From Oscillospiraceae bacterium (lineage in GTDB: Bacteria; Bacillota; Clostridia; Oscillospirales; Ruminococcaceae), in NCBI GenBank assembly GCA_009777725.1, contig WRLG01000013.1:1-64000 (forward strand): a stretch of DNA of 64,000 bases. The letters run 5' to 3'. This document shows positions 29,619 to 38,440 of this stretch, in pieces. The notes under the pieces were generated by a model. The model was not told the origin of the DNA. It saw only the letters and a list, made by a program, of their open reading frames with translations, and searched no databases. Positions within the stretch are counted from its first letter, which is position 1; the number at the start of each line of letters is the position of its first letter. A program made the translations under genes and the position numbers.

Positions 29619-29631
29619 GCAACATGCTCCT

Positions 29632-30006
29632 CTAATAATGAAATTGCCTTTCAACTATAGTAACGCTTGACATAACCATGGATTTATTGTGAGCACAGCT
29701 TATATACACTTGCTTTCCCATATCCGTAATAAGCTTTTTCGAGCTCCCGGAAAAGCTTAGGTAGTATGAACCGCTGTAATCGGCAAGAACTGAAACCTCG
29801 CACATTTTACAGTCGCGGAAGCTTGCACCTATAGCCTTTTTAAACGCTACCTTTCCGCAAAACATTTCCCCTATCGTATAGGGAGAGAAGTTTTTGCTCA
29901 TTAAAAATTTCATCTCCTGCGGCGAAAAAAACCGCGAACGGAAGCGCGGCGAAGCCGCAAGTTTTTTCATCTTATCCATGTCGGCAAAATATAGTCCCTT
30001 ATTCAT
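29632..30006 (-). CDS. AcpS-like (holo-ACP synthase family) protein lacking both metal ligands
   Basis: About 124 residues that align along their length with holo-ACP synthase: MNKGLYFADMDKM, RFRSRFFSPQE, GEMFCGKVAFKKAIGASF, CEVSVLADYSGSYYL, VYISCAHNK, VTIVERQ. AcpS needs an aspartate in GxD and a glutamate in KEA to bind magnesium. Here they are Tyr6 and Val53 (KVAFKKAIG). The protein is therefore probably inactive as an enzyme. The gene keeps a good GGAGGA site and its place beside nnrD. A true AcpS must lie elsewhere. TTG 30012 is an alternative start. Confidence 0.75.
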   Translation of the reverse strand: MNKGLYFADMDKMKKLAASPRFRSRFFSPQEMKFLMSKNFSPYTIGEMFCGKVAFKKAIGASFRDCKMCEVSVLADYSGSYYLSFSGSSKKLITDMGKQVYISCAHNKSMVMSSVTIVERQFHY

Positions 30007-30039
30007 TGGCAAAATTCCTCCGCTTATTATTATTATTAT

Positions 30040-30543
30040 TTACAGTTTACTTCTTACAGCTCTTGCAAGGTATGGTTTAAGGGCGTTCTTAACCCTGTCA
30101 TCGGGTGAAAAAATAAGACGTGCATTTCCGAAAGACTTATGCTTGAACTCGGCGTAATAGTCGCAGCACTCACTTTCTTCCGAAACTCCTGCGGCTAGAA
30201 TTAAGGTTGCCTCACCGTCAAGCGCGGGAGCGTTCTTTAATTCGCCGTAGTCTGTAAAATCCGAGGCTTTGATAGTCAAAAGCCGCCGTCGCTTTCGTTT
30301 GCCTATAATTTTATCAATATCAAGCTCCCCGTTGGTGACGATATATTCGTATTCGCTGTCATAACCCGATAATATCAAGCGGGTTATGTAAATAATAAAA
30401 ATAAGAAAGAGGATACCTATGGGGAACAGCAGCAAGGTTGTAATCACAGCGACAAGCCCCATTGCAAGAGCAGTTAATAGCTTTAAGGCTGTATCCTTTC
30501 CGCTCGGGGGCTTCTTCACAATTTGTTCAACAAAAATATCCAT
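30040..30543 (-). CDS. DUF6106-type membrane protein
   Basis: 167 residues starting MDIFVEQIVKKPPSGKD, the hallmark of the DUF6106 family of clostridia. Two adjacent hydrophobic helices (about residues 22-60) are followed by a soluble beta domain with YEYIVTNGELDIDKIIGKRKRR, which resembles a bacterial PH-like fold. Function unknown. It heads the minus-strand group with acpS-like, nnrD and the lipoprotein, and has its own promoter. Confidence 0.8.
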   Translation of the reverse strand: MDIFVEQIVKKPPSGKDTALKLLTALAMGLVAVITTLLLFPIGILFLIFIIYITRLILSGYDSEYEYIVTNGELDIDKIIGKRKRRRLLTIKASDFTDYGELKNAPALDGEATLILAAGVSEESECCDYYAEFKHKSFGNARLIFSPDDRVKNALKPYLARAVRSKL

Positions 30544-30582
30544 TTTTTCCCCTTAGTTAAGTAGTTTTTTTTGTATATATTC

Positions 30583-30611
30583 ATTATATCACAAGCTTTC
30601 AAAAGTTTCAA
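30583..30611 (-). promoter_or_regulatory. Promoter of the DUF6106-acpS-nnrD group
   Basis: On the minus strand: TTGAAA (30606-30611), 17 bases, TATAAT (30583-30588), 40 bases before the start codon. Confidence 0.7.
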
Positions 30612-30622
30612 GTGGAAAACAC

Positions 30623-30651
30623 TTGCTTTTTGCAACTTTATTGTGTATAAT
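30623..30651 (+). promoter_or_regulatory. Promoter of pheS
   Basis: TTGCTT (30623-30628), 17 bases, TATAAT (30646-30651). The leader is only about 55 bases, so no T-box control element fits here. Confidence 0.65.
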
Positions 30652-30711
30652 ATATTAATGTAAATAGTAAATATGTCCAACATGTGTTATAATCGAAAGG
30701 AATAGTTTAAA

Positions 30712-31740
30712 ATGAAAGAAAAATTGGAGCAGATTCTTGAAAAAGCCATGCGAGAGCTTAACCATGCCTTTGCCATTGATGAGGTTGATAAGCTTGATAT
30801 TTTGAGGGTTGGCTTTTTAGGAAAAAAAGGGGAGCTTACCTCTGTATTAAAACAGATGGGCGGGCTTTCCGCCGAGGAACGACCCGTGGTGGGTAAGCTT
30901 GCCAATGATGTGAGGGAGCAGATTGAAACAAAGCTCTCCGAGGTTTCCGCAGAGCTTAAAGCGCAAAAGGTTCGGAAGGCTATGGAGGATGAAAAAATCG
31001 ATGTAACGCTTCCGGGCAAAAAAAGAGCCATCGGCAGACTTCACCCGCTGACGGCTGTTATGAATGAAATCGAGGAAATATTTTTAGGGATGGGTTTTGA
31101 GGTCGCCTCGGGTCCCGAGGTTGAATATGTTTATTATAACTTCGACGCGCTGAATTCCCCCCCCGACCACCCCGCCCGCGATATTACCGATACTTTTTAT
31201 ATCACAGACGATATATTGCTGAGATGCCATACCTCAACCGTTCAGGTGCGGGTGATGGAAACGCAAAAGCCGCCGATTCGGATTATATCCCCCGGGCGTG
31301 TTTACCGCTCCGATGCGGTAGACGCTACACACTCGCCGATTTTCCATCAAATTGAGGGGCTTTATATCGACAAGGGTGTAACCATGTCTGATTTAGCGGG
31401 TACACTTGATGAGCTTATGAAGCGGCTCTACGGCGGCGATTGCAAAATAAGGCTTCGCCCTCACCACTTCCCGTTTACAGAGCCTTCCGCCGAGGTTGAC
31501 GTAATGTGCTTTAAATGCGCGGGGCAGGGCTGCTCTATGTGCAAGCAGGAGGGCTATATCGAGCTTTTGGGCGCGGGGATGGTTCACCCCAAGGTGCTTA
31601 AAAACTGCGGGATTGACCCGGAGGTTTACAGCGGGTTCGCGTTCGGCATGGGACTTGACCGCGTAGTAATGAGGCGTTACGGCATTACCGATTTGAGATT
31701 GCTTTACGAAAACGATGTTCGGTTTTTGGGGCAATTTTAG
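30712..31740 (+). CDS. pheS: Phenylalanyl-tRNA synthetase alpha subunit
   Basis: The catalytic subunit of the alpha2beta2 enzyme that charges tRNA-Phe. The 342 residues have an N-terminal coiled coil, HPLTAVMNEIEEIFLGMGFEV, class II motif 2 near SPGRVYRSDAVDATHSPIFHQIEG, and motif 3 GFAFGMGLDRVVMRRYGI. CFKCAGQGCSMCKQ may bind zinc, as is common in this subgroup. Unusually it is separated from pheT by an Rpn-family gene. Confidence 0.97.
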   Translation: MKEKLEQILEKAMRELNHAFAIDEVDKLDILRVGFLGKKGELTSVLKQMGGLSAEERPVVGKLANDVREQIETKLSEVSAELKAQKVRKAMEDEKIDVTLPGKKRAIGRLHPLTAVMNEIEEIFLGMGFEVASGPEVEYVYYNFDALNSPPDHPARDITDTFYITDDILLRCHTSTVQVRVMETQKPPIRIISPGRVYRSDAVDATHSPIFHQIEGLYIDKGVTMSDLAGTLDELMKRLYGGDCKIRLRPHHFPFTEPSAEVDVMCFKCAGQGCSMCKQEGYIELLGAGMVHPKVLKNCGIDPEVYSGFAFGMGLDRVVMRRYGITDLRLLYENDVRFLGQF

Positions 31741-31799
31741 GAATAGCAGGCTCTTAGCGGGGTCAAAAGCCAATCCCAATGAATAGGAGACATGAAAAC

Positions 31800-32687
31800 A
31801 TGAACAAGCCCGTCAGAAATGTTTTAAAGGCAAAGTTGGACATAATATTCAAAAAGCTTTTTACGGAAAATATGAAGCTTTTAATAGATTTAATTTCAAG
31901 CTTGCTGAATATACCGATTGAAGCTATCCAAAATGTTAAAATCAAAAACTCGGAAATTCTGCCCGATGGCATTGACGGCAAGTTTGTCCGAATGGACTTA
32001 AACATGGAGGTTGACGGCAAGCTTATTAACATCGAAATGCAGTACGGCAAGGACTTTTATTATAAGGACAGAACCTTGTTTTATTGGTCAAAGCTCTACG
32101 GCGGGGAGCTTTTAAGCGGCGAAAGCTACAAGGATTTGAAACAAAGCATTTGCATTAACATCGTGGATTTTCCTGTGTTTGATTGCTCGGAGTATCATTC
32201 GCACTTTACCGTAATGGAAAAAGAACGGCATGAAATTTTGTCGGACAAATGTGCTATACACTTTTTTGAGCTTAGGAAAATCGGGAAAGCAATTAATCAA
32301 AACGACAGAACAAAGCTTTGGCTTCAACTAATCAACGCCGAAACGGAGGAGGAGTTTGAGATGTTAAAGCAAACAGGAGTTGCCCCAATCCAAGAAGCCG
32401 TATACATCATCTACCAAATGAGCGAGGATGAAAAAATCCAAGAAGCCGCCCGTATAAGAGAGAAAGCTCTGCATGTCGAAGCCTCAAATATGAGCGGGGC
32501 GAGGGATGAGGGGTTGCAGGAGGGGTTGCAAAAGGGGTTGCAAGCCGGGAGGCGAGAGCAGTCTTTAGATATTGCCCGCAATCTCATTAGTATAAATATG
32601 CCCTTTGAGCAAATTGCTGAAATTACCGGCTTAACTCTTGAAGAAGCAGTTGCTTTAGCATCGGCTGATTTAAGGAGTTGTCACTAA
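31800..32687 (+). CDS. Rpn/PDDEXK_2 family nuclease between pheS and pheT
   Basis: Rpn-family proteins are DNA endonucleases that promote RecA-independent recombination and spread as selfish-like genes. From ATG 31800 (AGGAGA nine bases upstream) there are 295 residues. The nuclease core is marked by DGKFVRMDLNMEVDGKLINIEMQ (Asp and Glu-x-Gln). A helical region follows, then GLQEGLQKGLQAGRRE, the repeat tract characteristic of the family. The DNA there has three GGGGTTGCA units near 32510-32545. It lies inside an essential two-gene operon, 59 and 19 bases from its neighbours. Confidence 0.88.
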   Translation: MNKPVRNVLKAKLDIIFKKLFTENMKLLIDLISSLLNIPIEAIQNVKIKNSEILPDGIDGKFVRMDLNMEVDGKLINIEMQYGKDFYYKDRTLFYWSKLYGGELLSGESYKDLKQSICINIVDFPVFDCSEYHSHFTVMEKERHEILSDKCAIHFFELRKIGKAINQNDRTKLWLQLINAETEEEFEMLKQTGVAPIQEAVYIIYQMSEDEKIQEAARIREKALHVEASNMSGARDEGLQEGLQKGLQAGRREQSLDIARNLISINMPFEQIAEITGLTLEEAVALASADLRSCH

Positions 32688-32706
32688 CGCAATAGGAGGA
32701 ATTATA

Positions 32707-35121
32707 ATGAATTTATCAATGAAATGGCTGAATGATTATGTGGACTTATCGGACTTGCCTATAAAAGAATTTTGCCTTGGAATGACTATGAGCGGCTCTA
32801 AGGTTGAGGGCTATGAGGTCGAGGGCGCGGAGCTTGAAAATGTGGTCGTCGGGGAAATATTATCCGTTGAGCCGCATGAAAATGCGGACACTTTGGTGGT
32901 ATGCAAAGTTAACGTAGGGGCAAGCGCGCCGATTCAGATAGTAACGGGCGCGCCTAATGTAAAGGCGGGCGATATTGTCCCTGTTGCACTTCACGGCTCA
33001 ACTTTGCCGGGGGGAGTTAAAATTAAAAAGGGCAAGCTTAGGGGGGTTGAGTCTCAAGGAATGCTTTGCTCCTTTAACGAGTTGGGGCTTACCCTCAATG
33101 ACTTCCCATACGCCGACCCGAACGGCATACTTTTATTAGAAGAAGAGGACGGCGCAACTCTTGAAATAGGGCTTGACATAAGGAGCGCACTAAACCTAAA
33201 CGATACGCAGGTTGAATTTGAAATTACCTCAAACCGCCCCGATTGCCTTTCGGTTTTAGGGCTGGCAAGGGAGGCAAGCGCGACCTTTAACCGCCCGCTC
33301 AAAATAAAAGAGCCGGAATACAGCGGGGCGGATGATGACATTAACGCCCTGCTTAAAGTCAAAATCCATGATGAAAAATTATGCCCGCGCTATATTGCGG
33401 GGGTTGTGAAAAATGTTAAAATCGGCAAATCCCCGCTTTGGTTGAGGGAGCGTTTGCGCGCTTGCGGCGTTCGCCCTATAAATAATCTTGTCGATATTAC
33501 AAACTTTTGTATGCTGGAATACGGTCATCCGATGCACGCCTTTGATATACGCTGTTTGAGCGGAAATGAAATCAACGTCCGCGTTGCGAATGATGGCGAA
33601 AAAATCACCACGCTGGACGGTGTTGAACGTGAACTGACGAATAGTATGCTCGTCATAGCGGACGGTGAAAAGCCTGTAGCAGTCGCGGGAGTTATGGGCG
33701 GGGAATACAGCGGGATTACCGATGATACCGTTGATGTTGTGTTTGAGTCGGCTTGCTTTAACGGCGGCTCTGTAAGGAATACCGCAAAAGCGTTAGGTAT
33801 GCGCTCCGATGCTTCCGCGCGCTTTGAAAAAGGGCTTGACCCGCAAAATGCTTTAGCGGCGATTAAAAGGGCATTTGAGCTTGTAGAAATGCTTGACTGC
33901 GGCAACCCCGTAAAAAATATGCTGGACAATGATTATTCGGAGAAAAGCTACAAGGGAGTGAAATTCAACCCCGCTTGGATTAATGCTTTTCTGGGCGCGG
34001 ATATTCCCGAAGCAGACATGACGGATTACATCACGCGGCTTGGGTTTACTGTTAAAGGTAACATGGTTTACGCCCCTGCGGTTCGCATTGATATTGAATG
34101 TGAAGCTGATATTGCCGAGGAAATAGCGCGGATTTACGGATATAATAACATTCCGCGCAGAATGATTGAAGGGGTTGCGAAAGCTTCCGTATCCCCCGCG
34201 CAAAAATTTGAGCGCGCAATAAAAGCCGCGATGACGGCGGCAGGCGCGAATGAGATTATCACATATTCATTCACAAGCCCTAAAAATTTCGAGAAGTTAA
34301 GGCTTCAAGAAAATAACCCGCTGAGAAAAGCAGTTGTAATAACCAATCCTTTGGGCGAGGATGCGTCCGTTATGAGGACTACAATGCTACCCTCCATGCT
34401 TGAAATACTTGCGCGCAATTACAATAACCGCAACCCGCAAGCTTCGCTTTTCGAGCTTGGCAAGGAATATATCCCCGCCCAAGACGGCGGCTTGCCTAAT
34501 GAAGTTTCGGTTTTATGCTTAGGCATGTACGGAGTGGGCGTTGACTTTTATGATTTAAAGGGGATTATAGAAAGCTTGCTTGACAAATCCGGCATTAAGG
34601 GATGCGAATATGCCGCGCCTAATGCAAATGATGAAAATTTCTGCAATGAAGAAAGCGCGTTCCACGGAGGGCGGTGCGCTTTAATATCCAAGGATGGCGT
34701 TTATATAGGAATAATGGGTGAAATCCACCCCGAAACCGCCCAAGCCTATGAAATTGAAACGAAGGTATACAGCGCGAAGCTGTTGATTCCGGCAATGCAA
34801 GCTTCCGCCTCTGCCGGAAAGCTTTACAAGCCGTTGCCTAAATTCCCCGCCGCTGTCCGCGATATAGCGGTGGTTTGCGATGATGATTTACCCGCCGCCG
34901 CGGTTGAAAAAGCAATAGCGGCAGGTGTCGGCAATATTCTTGAATCTGTCGCGCTGTTTGATGTATACAAGGGCAAGCAAATCCCCGAAGGTAAAAAATC
35001 GCTTGCTTATTCAATTACCATGCGCTCGCCCAAAGCAACCCTTACCGATGAGGAAGCGGATAAAGCTGTAAGCAAAGCTCTGAAAGCTCTGTCCGCTTTG
35101 GGGGCGGAGATAAGGGGTTAA
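32707..35121 (+). CDS. pheT: Phenylalanyl-tRNA synthetase beta subunit
   Basis: Beta subunit for tRNA recognition and editing. The 804 residues show the tRNA-binding OB domain ([20 protein letters not shown]), the B3/B4 editing region with [17 protein letters not shown], a central catalytic-like fold, and the C-terminal ferredoxin-fold anticodon-binding domain with [28 protein letters not shown] precedes the ATG. Complete and of standard length. Confidence 0.97.
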   Translation: MNLSMKWLNDYVDLSDLPIKEFCLGMTMSGSKVEGYEVEGAELENVVVGEILSVEPHENADTLVVCKVNVGASAPIQIVTGAPNVKAGDIVPVALHGSTLPGGVKIKKGKLRGVESQGMLCSFNELGLTLNDFPYADPNGILLLEEEDGATLEIGLDIRSALNLNDTQVEFEITSNRPDCLSVLGLAREASATFNRPLKIKEPEYSGADDDINALLKVKIHDEKLCPRYIAGVVKNVKIGKSPLWLRERLRACGVRPINNLVDITNFCMLEYGHPMHAFDIRCLSGNEINVRVANDGEKITTLDGVERELTNSMLVIADGEKPVAVAGVMGGEYSGITDDTVDVVFESACFNGGSVRNTAKALGMRSDASARFEKGLDPQNALAAIKRAFELVEMLDCGNPVKNMLDNDYSEKSYKGVKFNPAWINAFLGADIPEADMTDYITRLGFTVKGNMVYAPAVRIDIECEADIAEEIARIYGYNNIPRRMIEGVAKASVSPAQKFERAIKAAMTAAGANEIITYSFTSPKNFEKLRLQENNPLRKAVVITNPLGEDASVMRTTMLPSMLEILARNYNNRNPQASLFELGKEYIPAQDGGLPNEVSVLCLGMYGVGVDFYDLKGIIESLLDKSGIKGCEYAAPNANDENFCNEESAFHGGRCALISKDGVYIGIMGEIHPETAQAYEIETKVYSAKLLIPAMQASASAGKLYKPLPKFPAAVRDIAVVCDDDLPAAAVEKAIAAGVGNILESVALFDVYKGKQIPEGKKSLAYSITMRSPKATLTDEEADKAVSKALKALSALGAEIRG

Positions 35122-35168
35122 CGCCCATTCTGCGGGAGCGCGATGAGCCGCTATGTTCTTAGGAAAGG

Positions 35169-36455
35169 ATGAAATTATACTTGAACAGCCCTGAAATACA
35201 AAAGCTTTTGGATAATCCCGACTTTAACGGCGCGGTTAATCTGCCCGGAGGTGAATTTGAAGGACCGTTTTATATTAACCGCCCTTGCACGGTTACGGGG
35301 AATAACACAACTCTTTGGAGCGGCGGCGGCTGTATCGTTACGGTTAATTCCCCGAATGTTACCCTTAAAAATATGCGGATTGAAATTACGGGCGTTCATC
35401 TGCCCCCGCATAAAAATATTGCCGTCTATTCCGTAAAGCGGGATACTGCGTTTGAAAACGTAGAGGTGAGCGGCAATATCGCGGGCATAGACGGCGAGGA
35501 GAAATTTTGGGGGATTCCTAAAGCTCTGGCTCTGGGAAAATTCCCCGCTAACCGCAATAATAAATTTACGGCGATTTTGGAGATTCCCGTTAAAACGGAG
35601 ATTGAAGCCAAGTTTTACGATATTGAGATAACGCCGACAACCCTTAACCCCGGTCGCAACGCGTTGGAGATTACAACTGCTCCGATAAGGGCGGGTTCTT
35701 ATGTTTATGGTGAAATTTTGCTTAAATCGGCGGTAATAAGGCGCGTAACCCTAAGCGGCTCAGCCGATGCTTCGATTGCGGAGCAGTCTGATGCGCCGAT
35801 GCTTTTTGAGCCGAGCTTTGAGGCTTTTAAGGGGAATGAGAATATTGAGGCAAGCATTATCTACCCTGAAATAACGGAGCTTGCCGAAGCCGCGCAACAC
35901 TCCACCCTGCCCCTTTACGCGCCGGATTATGAGGATAAATACATAGTAGGCAGAGGGATGAGAATAATTTTAAACTCTGAGGAGTTGGAAATTGAGCTTG
36001 TATGCACGGATTTGCTGTCCTATGCGGATATAGATTCTTATGCCTTTATTCTCGGCGATGACGGGGCTGTTTCAAGCAATGAGCAGCTTGTTTTCTTCGG
36101 CAGGGACTGTTCCCCGTGCAAATCCGTGCGCTACTTAAACACGGACAGGAGGGTGATGCTTGTCAACACAAGCACCCTGCCGAGCAACGCGGCGCAGATA
36201 GATTTTGTATTTTCCATTTACGGAAACGACAGGCGGGTTGATTTCAGCAAATTGAAAAACCCTGCCGTAAGCATAAAATGCGGAGACGGCAGAGTTTTTA
36301 TCCTTCCGATTGACGGAAGCAGAGGCGTGAAAACAATCATAGCACTGGAGCTGACTAGGACGGAAAGCAATTGGGAGCTTATCCCGCTGGGGATGACCTA
36401 CCGCTTCGGGATGGAACGGCTTTGCGGAGATTACGGGGTTAGGACTGCTGATTGA
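35169..36455 (+). CDS. Fusion of an N-terminal beta-helix-like region with a C-terminal TerD domain
   Basis: 428 residues. The first 150 have a pectate-lyase-like pattern (FYINRPCTVTGNNTTLWS, NSPNVTLKNMRIEITG, TAFENVEVSGN), suggesting parallel beta-helix rungs. A middle beta region follows. The last 150 match TerD: SYAFILGDDGAV, SVRYLNTDRRVMLVN, IDFVFSIYGNDRRVDFSKL, ALELTRTESNWELIPLGM. TerD domains bind calcium and belong to tellurite and stress gene families. No other ter genes are adjacent. AGGAAAGG abuts ATG 35169; TTG 35181 lies 12 bases from it, so the start is uncertain. Confidence 0.75.
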   Translation: MKLYLNSPEIQKLLDNPDFNGAVNLPGGEFEGPFYINRPCTVTGNNTTLWSGGGCIVTVNSPNVTLKNMRIEITGVHLPPHKNIAVYSVKRDTAFENVEVSGNIAGIDGEEKFWGIPKALALGKFPANRNNKFTAILEIPVKTEIEAKFYDIEITPTTLNPGRNALEITTAPIRAGSYVYGEILLKSAVIRRVTLSGSADASIAEQSDAPMLFEPSFEAFKGNENIEASIIYPEITELAEAAQHSTLPLYAPDYEDKYIVGRGMRIILNSEELEIELVCTDLLSYADIDSYAFILGDDGAVSSNEQLVFFGRDCSPCKSVRYLNTDRRVMLVNTSTLPSNAAQIDFVFSIYGNDRRVDFSKLKNPAVSIKCGDGRVFILPIDGSRGVKTIIALELTRTESNWELIPLGMTYRFGMERLCGDYGVRTAD

Positions 36456-36515
36456 TAATTTGATTAACTGATAGTATATAATATTATCAATATAACTTAA
36501 TGTAAATAAATTTAC

Positions 36516-36704
36516 TTATGAGTTTGCGCCGGAACGATACTTTTCAAACGCCGCTACTTCATCGGGGAGCGGGTCATCTTCCTCAATGTCGTCCCATGTT
36601 TTAGGTTTAAGTGCGTAGGCTCTTCTTATATATATCAAAATACGCTCTGCTTCATTTTCCTCAATAAAATTCAGCATACTAAGCAATTGTTCTTTTGCTG
36701 ACAT
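36516..36704 (-). CDS. Small acidic protein, possible antitoxin-like
   Basis: 62 residues from ATG 36704 (AAAGGGTGA upstream). The N-terminal half is helical (AKEQLLSMLNFIEENEAERILIYI); the rest is acidic and flexible (KTWDDIEEDDPLPDEVAAFEKY). Such small proteins with a helix and acidic tail are often antitoxin-like, but no toxin is adjacent. It has a perfect promoter and stands alone between two plus-strand groups. Family not recognised. Confidence 0.6.
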   Translation of the reverse strand: MSAKEQLLSMLNFIEENEAERILIYIRRAYALKPKTWDDIEEDDPLPDEVAAFEKYRSGANS

Positions 36705-36724
36705 AGTTTTCACCCTTTCATTTT

Positions 36725-36753
36725 ATTATATCATATTTAATTTCAAATGTCAA
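36725..36753 (-). promoter_or_regulatory. Promoter of the 36516 gene
   Basis: On the minus strand: TTGACA (36748-36753), 17 bases, TATAAT (36725-36730). Repeat copy 2 begins 21 bases further upstream. Confidence 0.85.
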
Positions 36754-36773
36754 GAATTTACTTAATTCAGCGA

Positions 36774-36946
36774 AATAAAAAGCCCGTCAAAAGGTGTACT
36801 TTTTGACGGGTTTTTAATATGTAAAAATTTTATCATAAAATACTAAAAATTGCAACCTGTTTTTCAAATTTTTGTATAAATAGACAAAATAATTGTGTTT
36901 TTTTGGTTGTTGTATACCTTTGTCAAAAGGTACACTTTTTGACAGC
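36774..36946. repeat. 170-bp repeat with terminal hairpins, copy 2
   Basis: This copy parallels 20141-20312 from the AAATAAAAAG start to the right-hand GTCAAAA. The left hairpin is CCCGTCAAAA with TTTTTGACGGG. The right hairpin, TGTCAAAA (36921-36928) with TTTTGACA (36937-36944), is better preserved than in copy 1. It lies between divergent genes, 48 bases before the zinc-ribbon gene. Confidence 0.85.
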
Positions 36947-36993
36947 TTTGTAAATCGCTTAAATTTATTATTTGAGTTAAAGAAGGTCTGAAT

Positions 36994-37587
36994 ATGGTAA
37001 CGCAAGTTCATGATATGAGGTGTCGAAGTTGCGGGGCGGCGGCTGATATTGGTCAAACTAAATGCCGATTCTGCAATCAACCTGTCTTGATTTCAACTTT
37101 CACGAGCGTACACGCTATGCCAATGCCGATGATAAATCAGTATGCCGCCACATACAGAGAAGCCTTGCAAGGCGAGCCTAACGCAAAAGACCTAAACAAC
37201 GGTATCGCTATGTGTTACTTGAAGCTTAAACTATATGATAAAGCTTTAGGCGCGTTTGAAAAAGCGATAGAGGCTCATTTTGACAATTCGGAAACATTCT
37301 TTTATGCCGCAATTTGCCTGCTTGGCGGTAAAAAGGCTTTTTTGGCGCAACGAGTAACAATTGATAAAATCGAGGAATACCTTAATGCGGCTTTGGCAAT
37401 AGAGCCGAGAGGAATTTATCATTATTTTTTAGCTTATATAAAGTATGATTATTTTGAGCGGAAATTTTTTAATACGTCACCTACCTATCAAGAGGCATTA
37501 GGGGCGGCAAACAGCGCAGGGCTATCACCGCTTGATGTTGAACAGCTTTATGAGATTTTGGGCGTTTCACGCCCTGAAACGCTATAA
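36994..37587 (+). CDS. Zinc-ribbon protein with TPR-like helices
   Basis: 197 residues. The N-terminus has a zinc ribbon, CRSCGAAADIGQTKCRFC. A linker rich in Met and Pro follows, then TPR-like helices with YDKALGAFEKAIEAHFDN and a LNAALAIEPRGIYHY unit. It heads a four-gene operon ending with an SPFH protein, a layout like the Bacillus ydjG-ydjH-ydjI stress genes where the first protein is also a zinc ribbon. It is probably a cytosolic adaptor at the membrane. GAAGG lies about ten bases before the ATG. Confidence 0.7.
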   Translation: MVTQVHDMRCRSCGAAADIGQTKCRFCNQPVLISTFTSVHAMPMPMINQYAATYREALQGEPNAKDLNNGIAMCYLKLKLYDKALGAFEKAIEAHFDNSETFFYAAICLLGGKKAFLAQRVTIDKIEEYLNAALAIEPRGIYHYFLAYIKYDYFERKFFNTSPTYQEALGAANSAGLSPLDVEQLYEILGVSRPETL

Positions 37588-37671
37588 TATACTTGCCTTT
37601 TGACCTAGTTTTAAGCCTCATTCAACGGTGAGGATTGAAATATAACTTTTAATTTAACGGAGGTTGTTCTT

Positions 37672-38406
37672 ATGAATTACAAACGAAACAATTGGTACTT
37701 TCAACCCAAAACTGGACTCATAGTTTTTGGTTGCACTTTGCTTTTTATGGGGATAATTATTTTAATGTTTTCCTTTTTTTATGGTACACTGTTTTTAATC
37801 GGTGCATTAGCAATCTTTTTCTTAACTTCCTTAGGAATTAAGCTTGATGAGCTTGACCGCTCATGTGAAGAGTTAGTTAATAACATGAAAGAGGAAGCTT
37901 TTTCATATTTCGGCATTGATGAGGAGCAGGTTAATGAAGCACCTGCCATGATTGTCAGCGGTTATGAATTTGGAGAAGATTTTGACGAGGATATAGGGCA
38001 AATTGTTTTTTGTAAAAAAGGCGAAGGTGGAGTATGGCGTTCATCACAGTATAAAGTATCGGTGTTATTATTTTCAAGGGAACAAATTTACTTTTTCTCA
38101 CGTTCATTTTCGATTGTCAAAAAGGGGGATGTACAACAATACACGGACGAATTTTTTTACAGGGATATTGTTTCCGTTACTGTCATGAAAGAAAAAACTT
38201 TAGTTCCGAAAAACATGTCATTGATGATGGCAAAACTTGACCCTCGAGTAAAAGTAGAAAAGACTGCTGTAAGTTATGATGTACTTAAAATAACTACAAC
38301 CGGCGGTACAACTATTAAAGCTGTAATTAAAAATAGCGCGGAATTTGACCGCTCATTTAATGCCATGCGGAATCTGCTGAGGGATAAAAAACAAATAATG
38401 GCTTAA
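37672..38406 (+). CDS. Membrane protein with PH-like cytosolic domain (YdjH-like position)
   Basis: 244 residues. Two close hydrophobic helices (about residues 15-60) precede a soluble domain. Its alternating strands YKVSVLLFSREQIYFFSRSFS, FFYRDIVSVTV and VLKITTTGGTTIKAVI suggest a bacterial PH fold. No catalytic residues are evident. It stands between the zinc-ribbon and SPFH genes, 85 and 35 bases from them, with an ACGGAGG site. A role in envelope stress or membrane organisation is inferred from its neighbours. Confidence 0.65.
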   Translation: MNYKRNNWYFQPKTGLIVFGCTLLFMGIIILMFSFFYGTLFLIGALAIFFLTSLGIKLDELDRSCEELVNNMKEEAFSYFGIDEEQVNEAPAMIVSGYEFGEDFDEDIGQIVFCKKGEGGVWRSSQYKVSVLLFSREQIYFFSRSFSIVKKGDVQQYTDEFFYRDIVSVTVMKEKTLVPKNMSLMMAKLDPRVKVEKTAVSYDVLKITTTGGTTIKAVIKNSAEFDRSFNAMRNLLRDKKQIMA

Positions 38407-38440
38407 CGTAAACTAATCACATAACAAGGAGGCTAATACA

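Noticed and set aside
30652..30711. T-box leader for pheS
   Set aside because: Only about 60 bases separate promoter and start, and no T-box motif or antiterminator was found.
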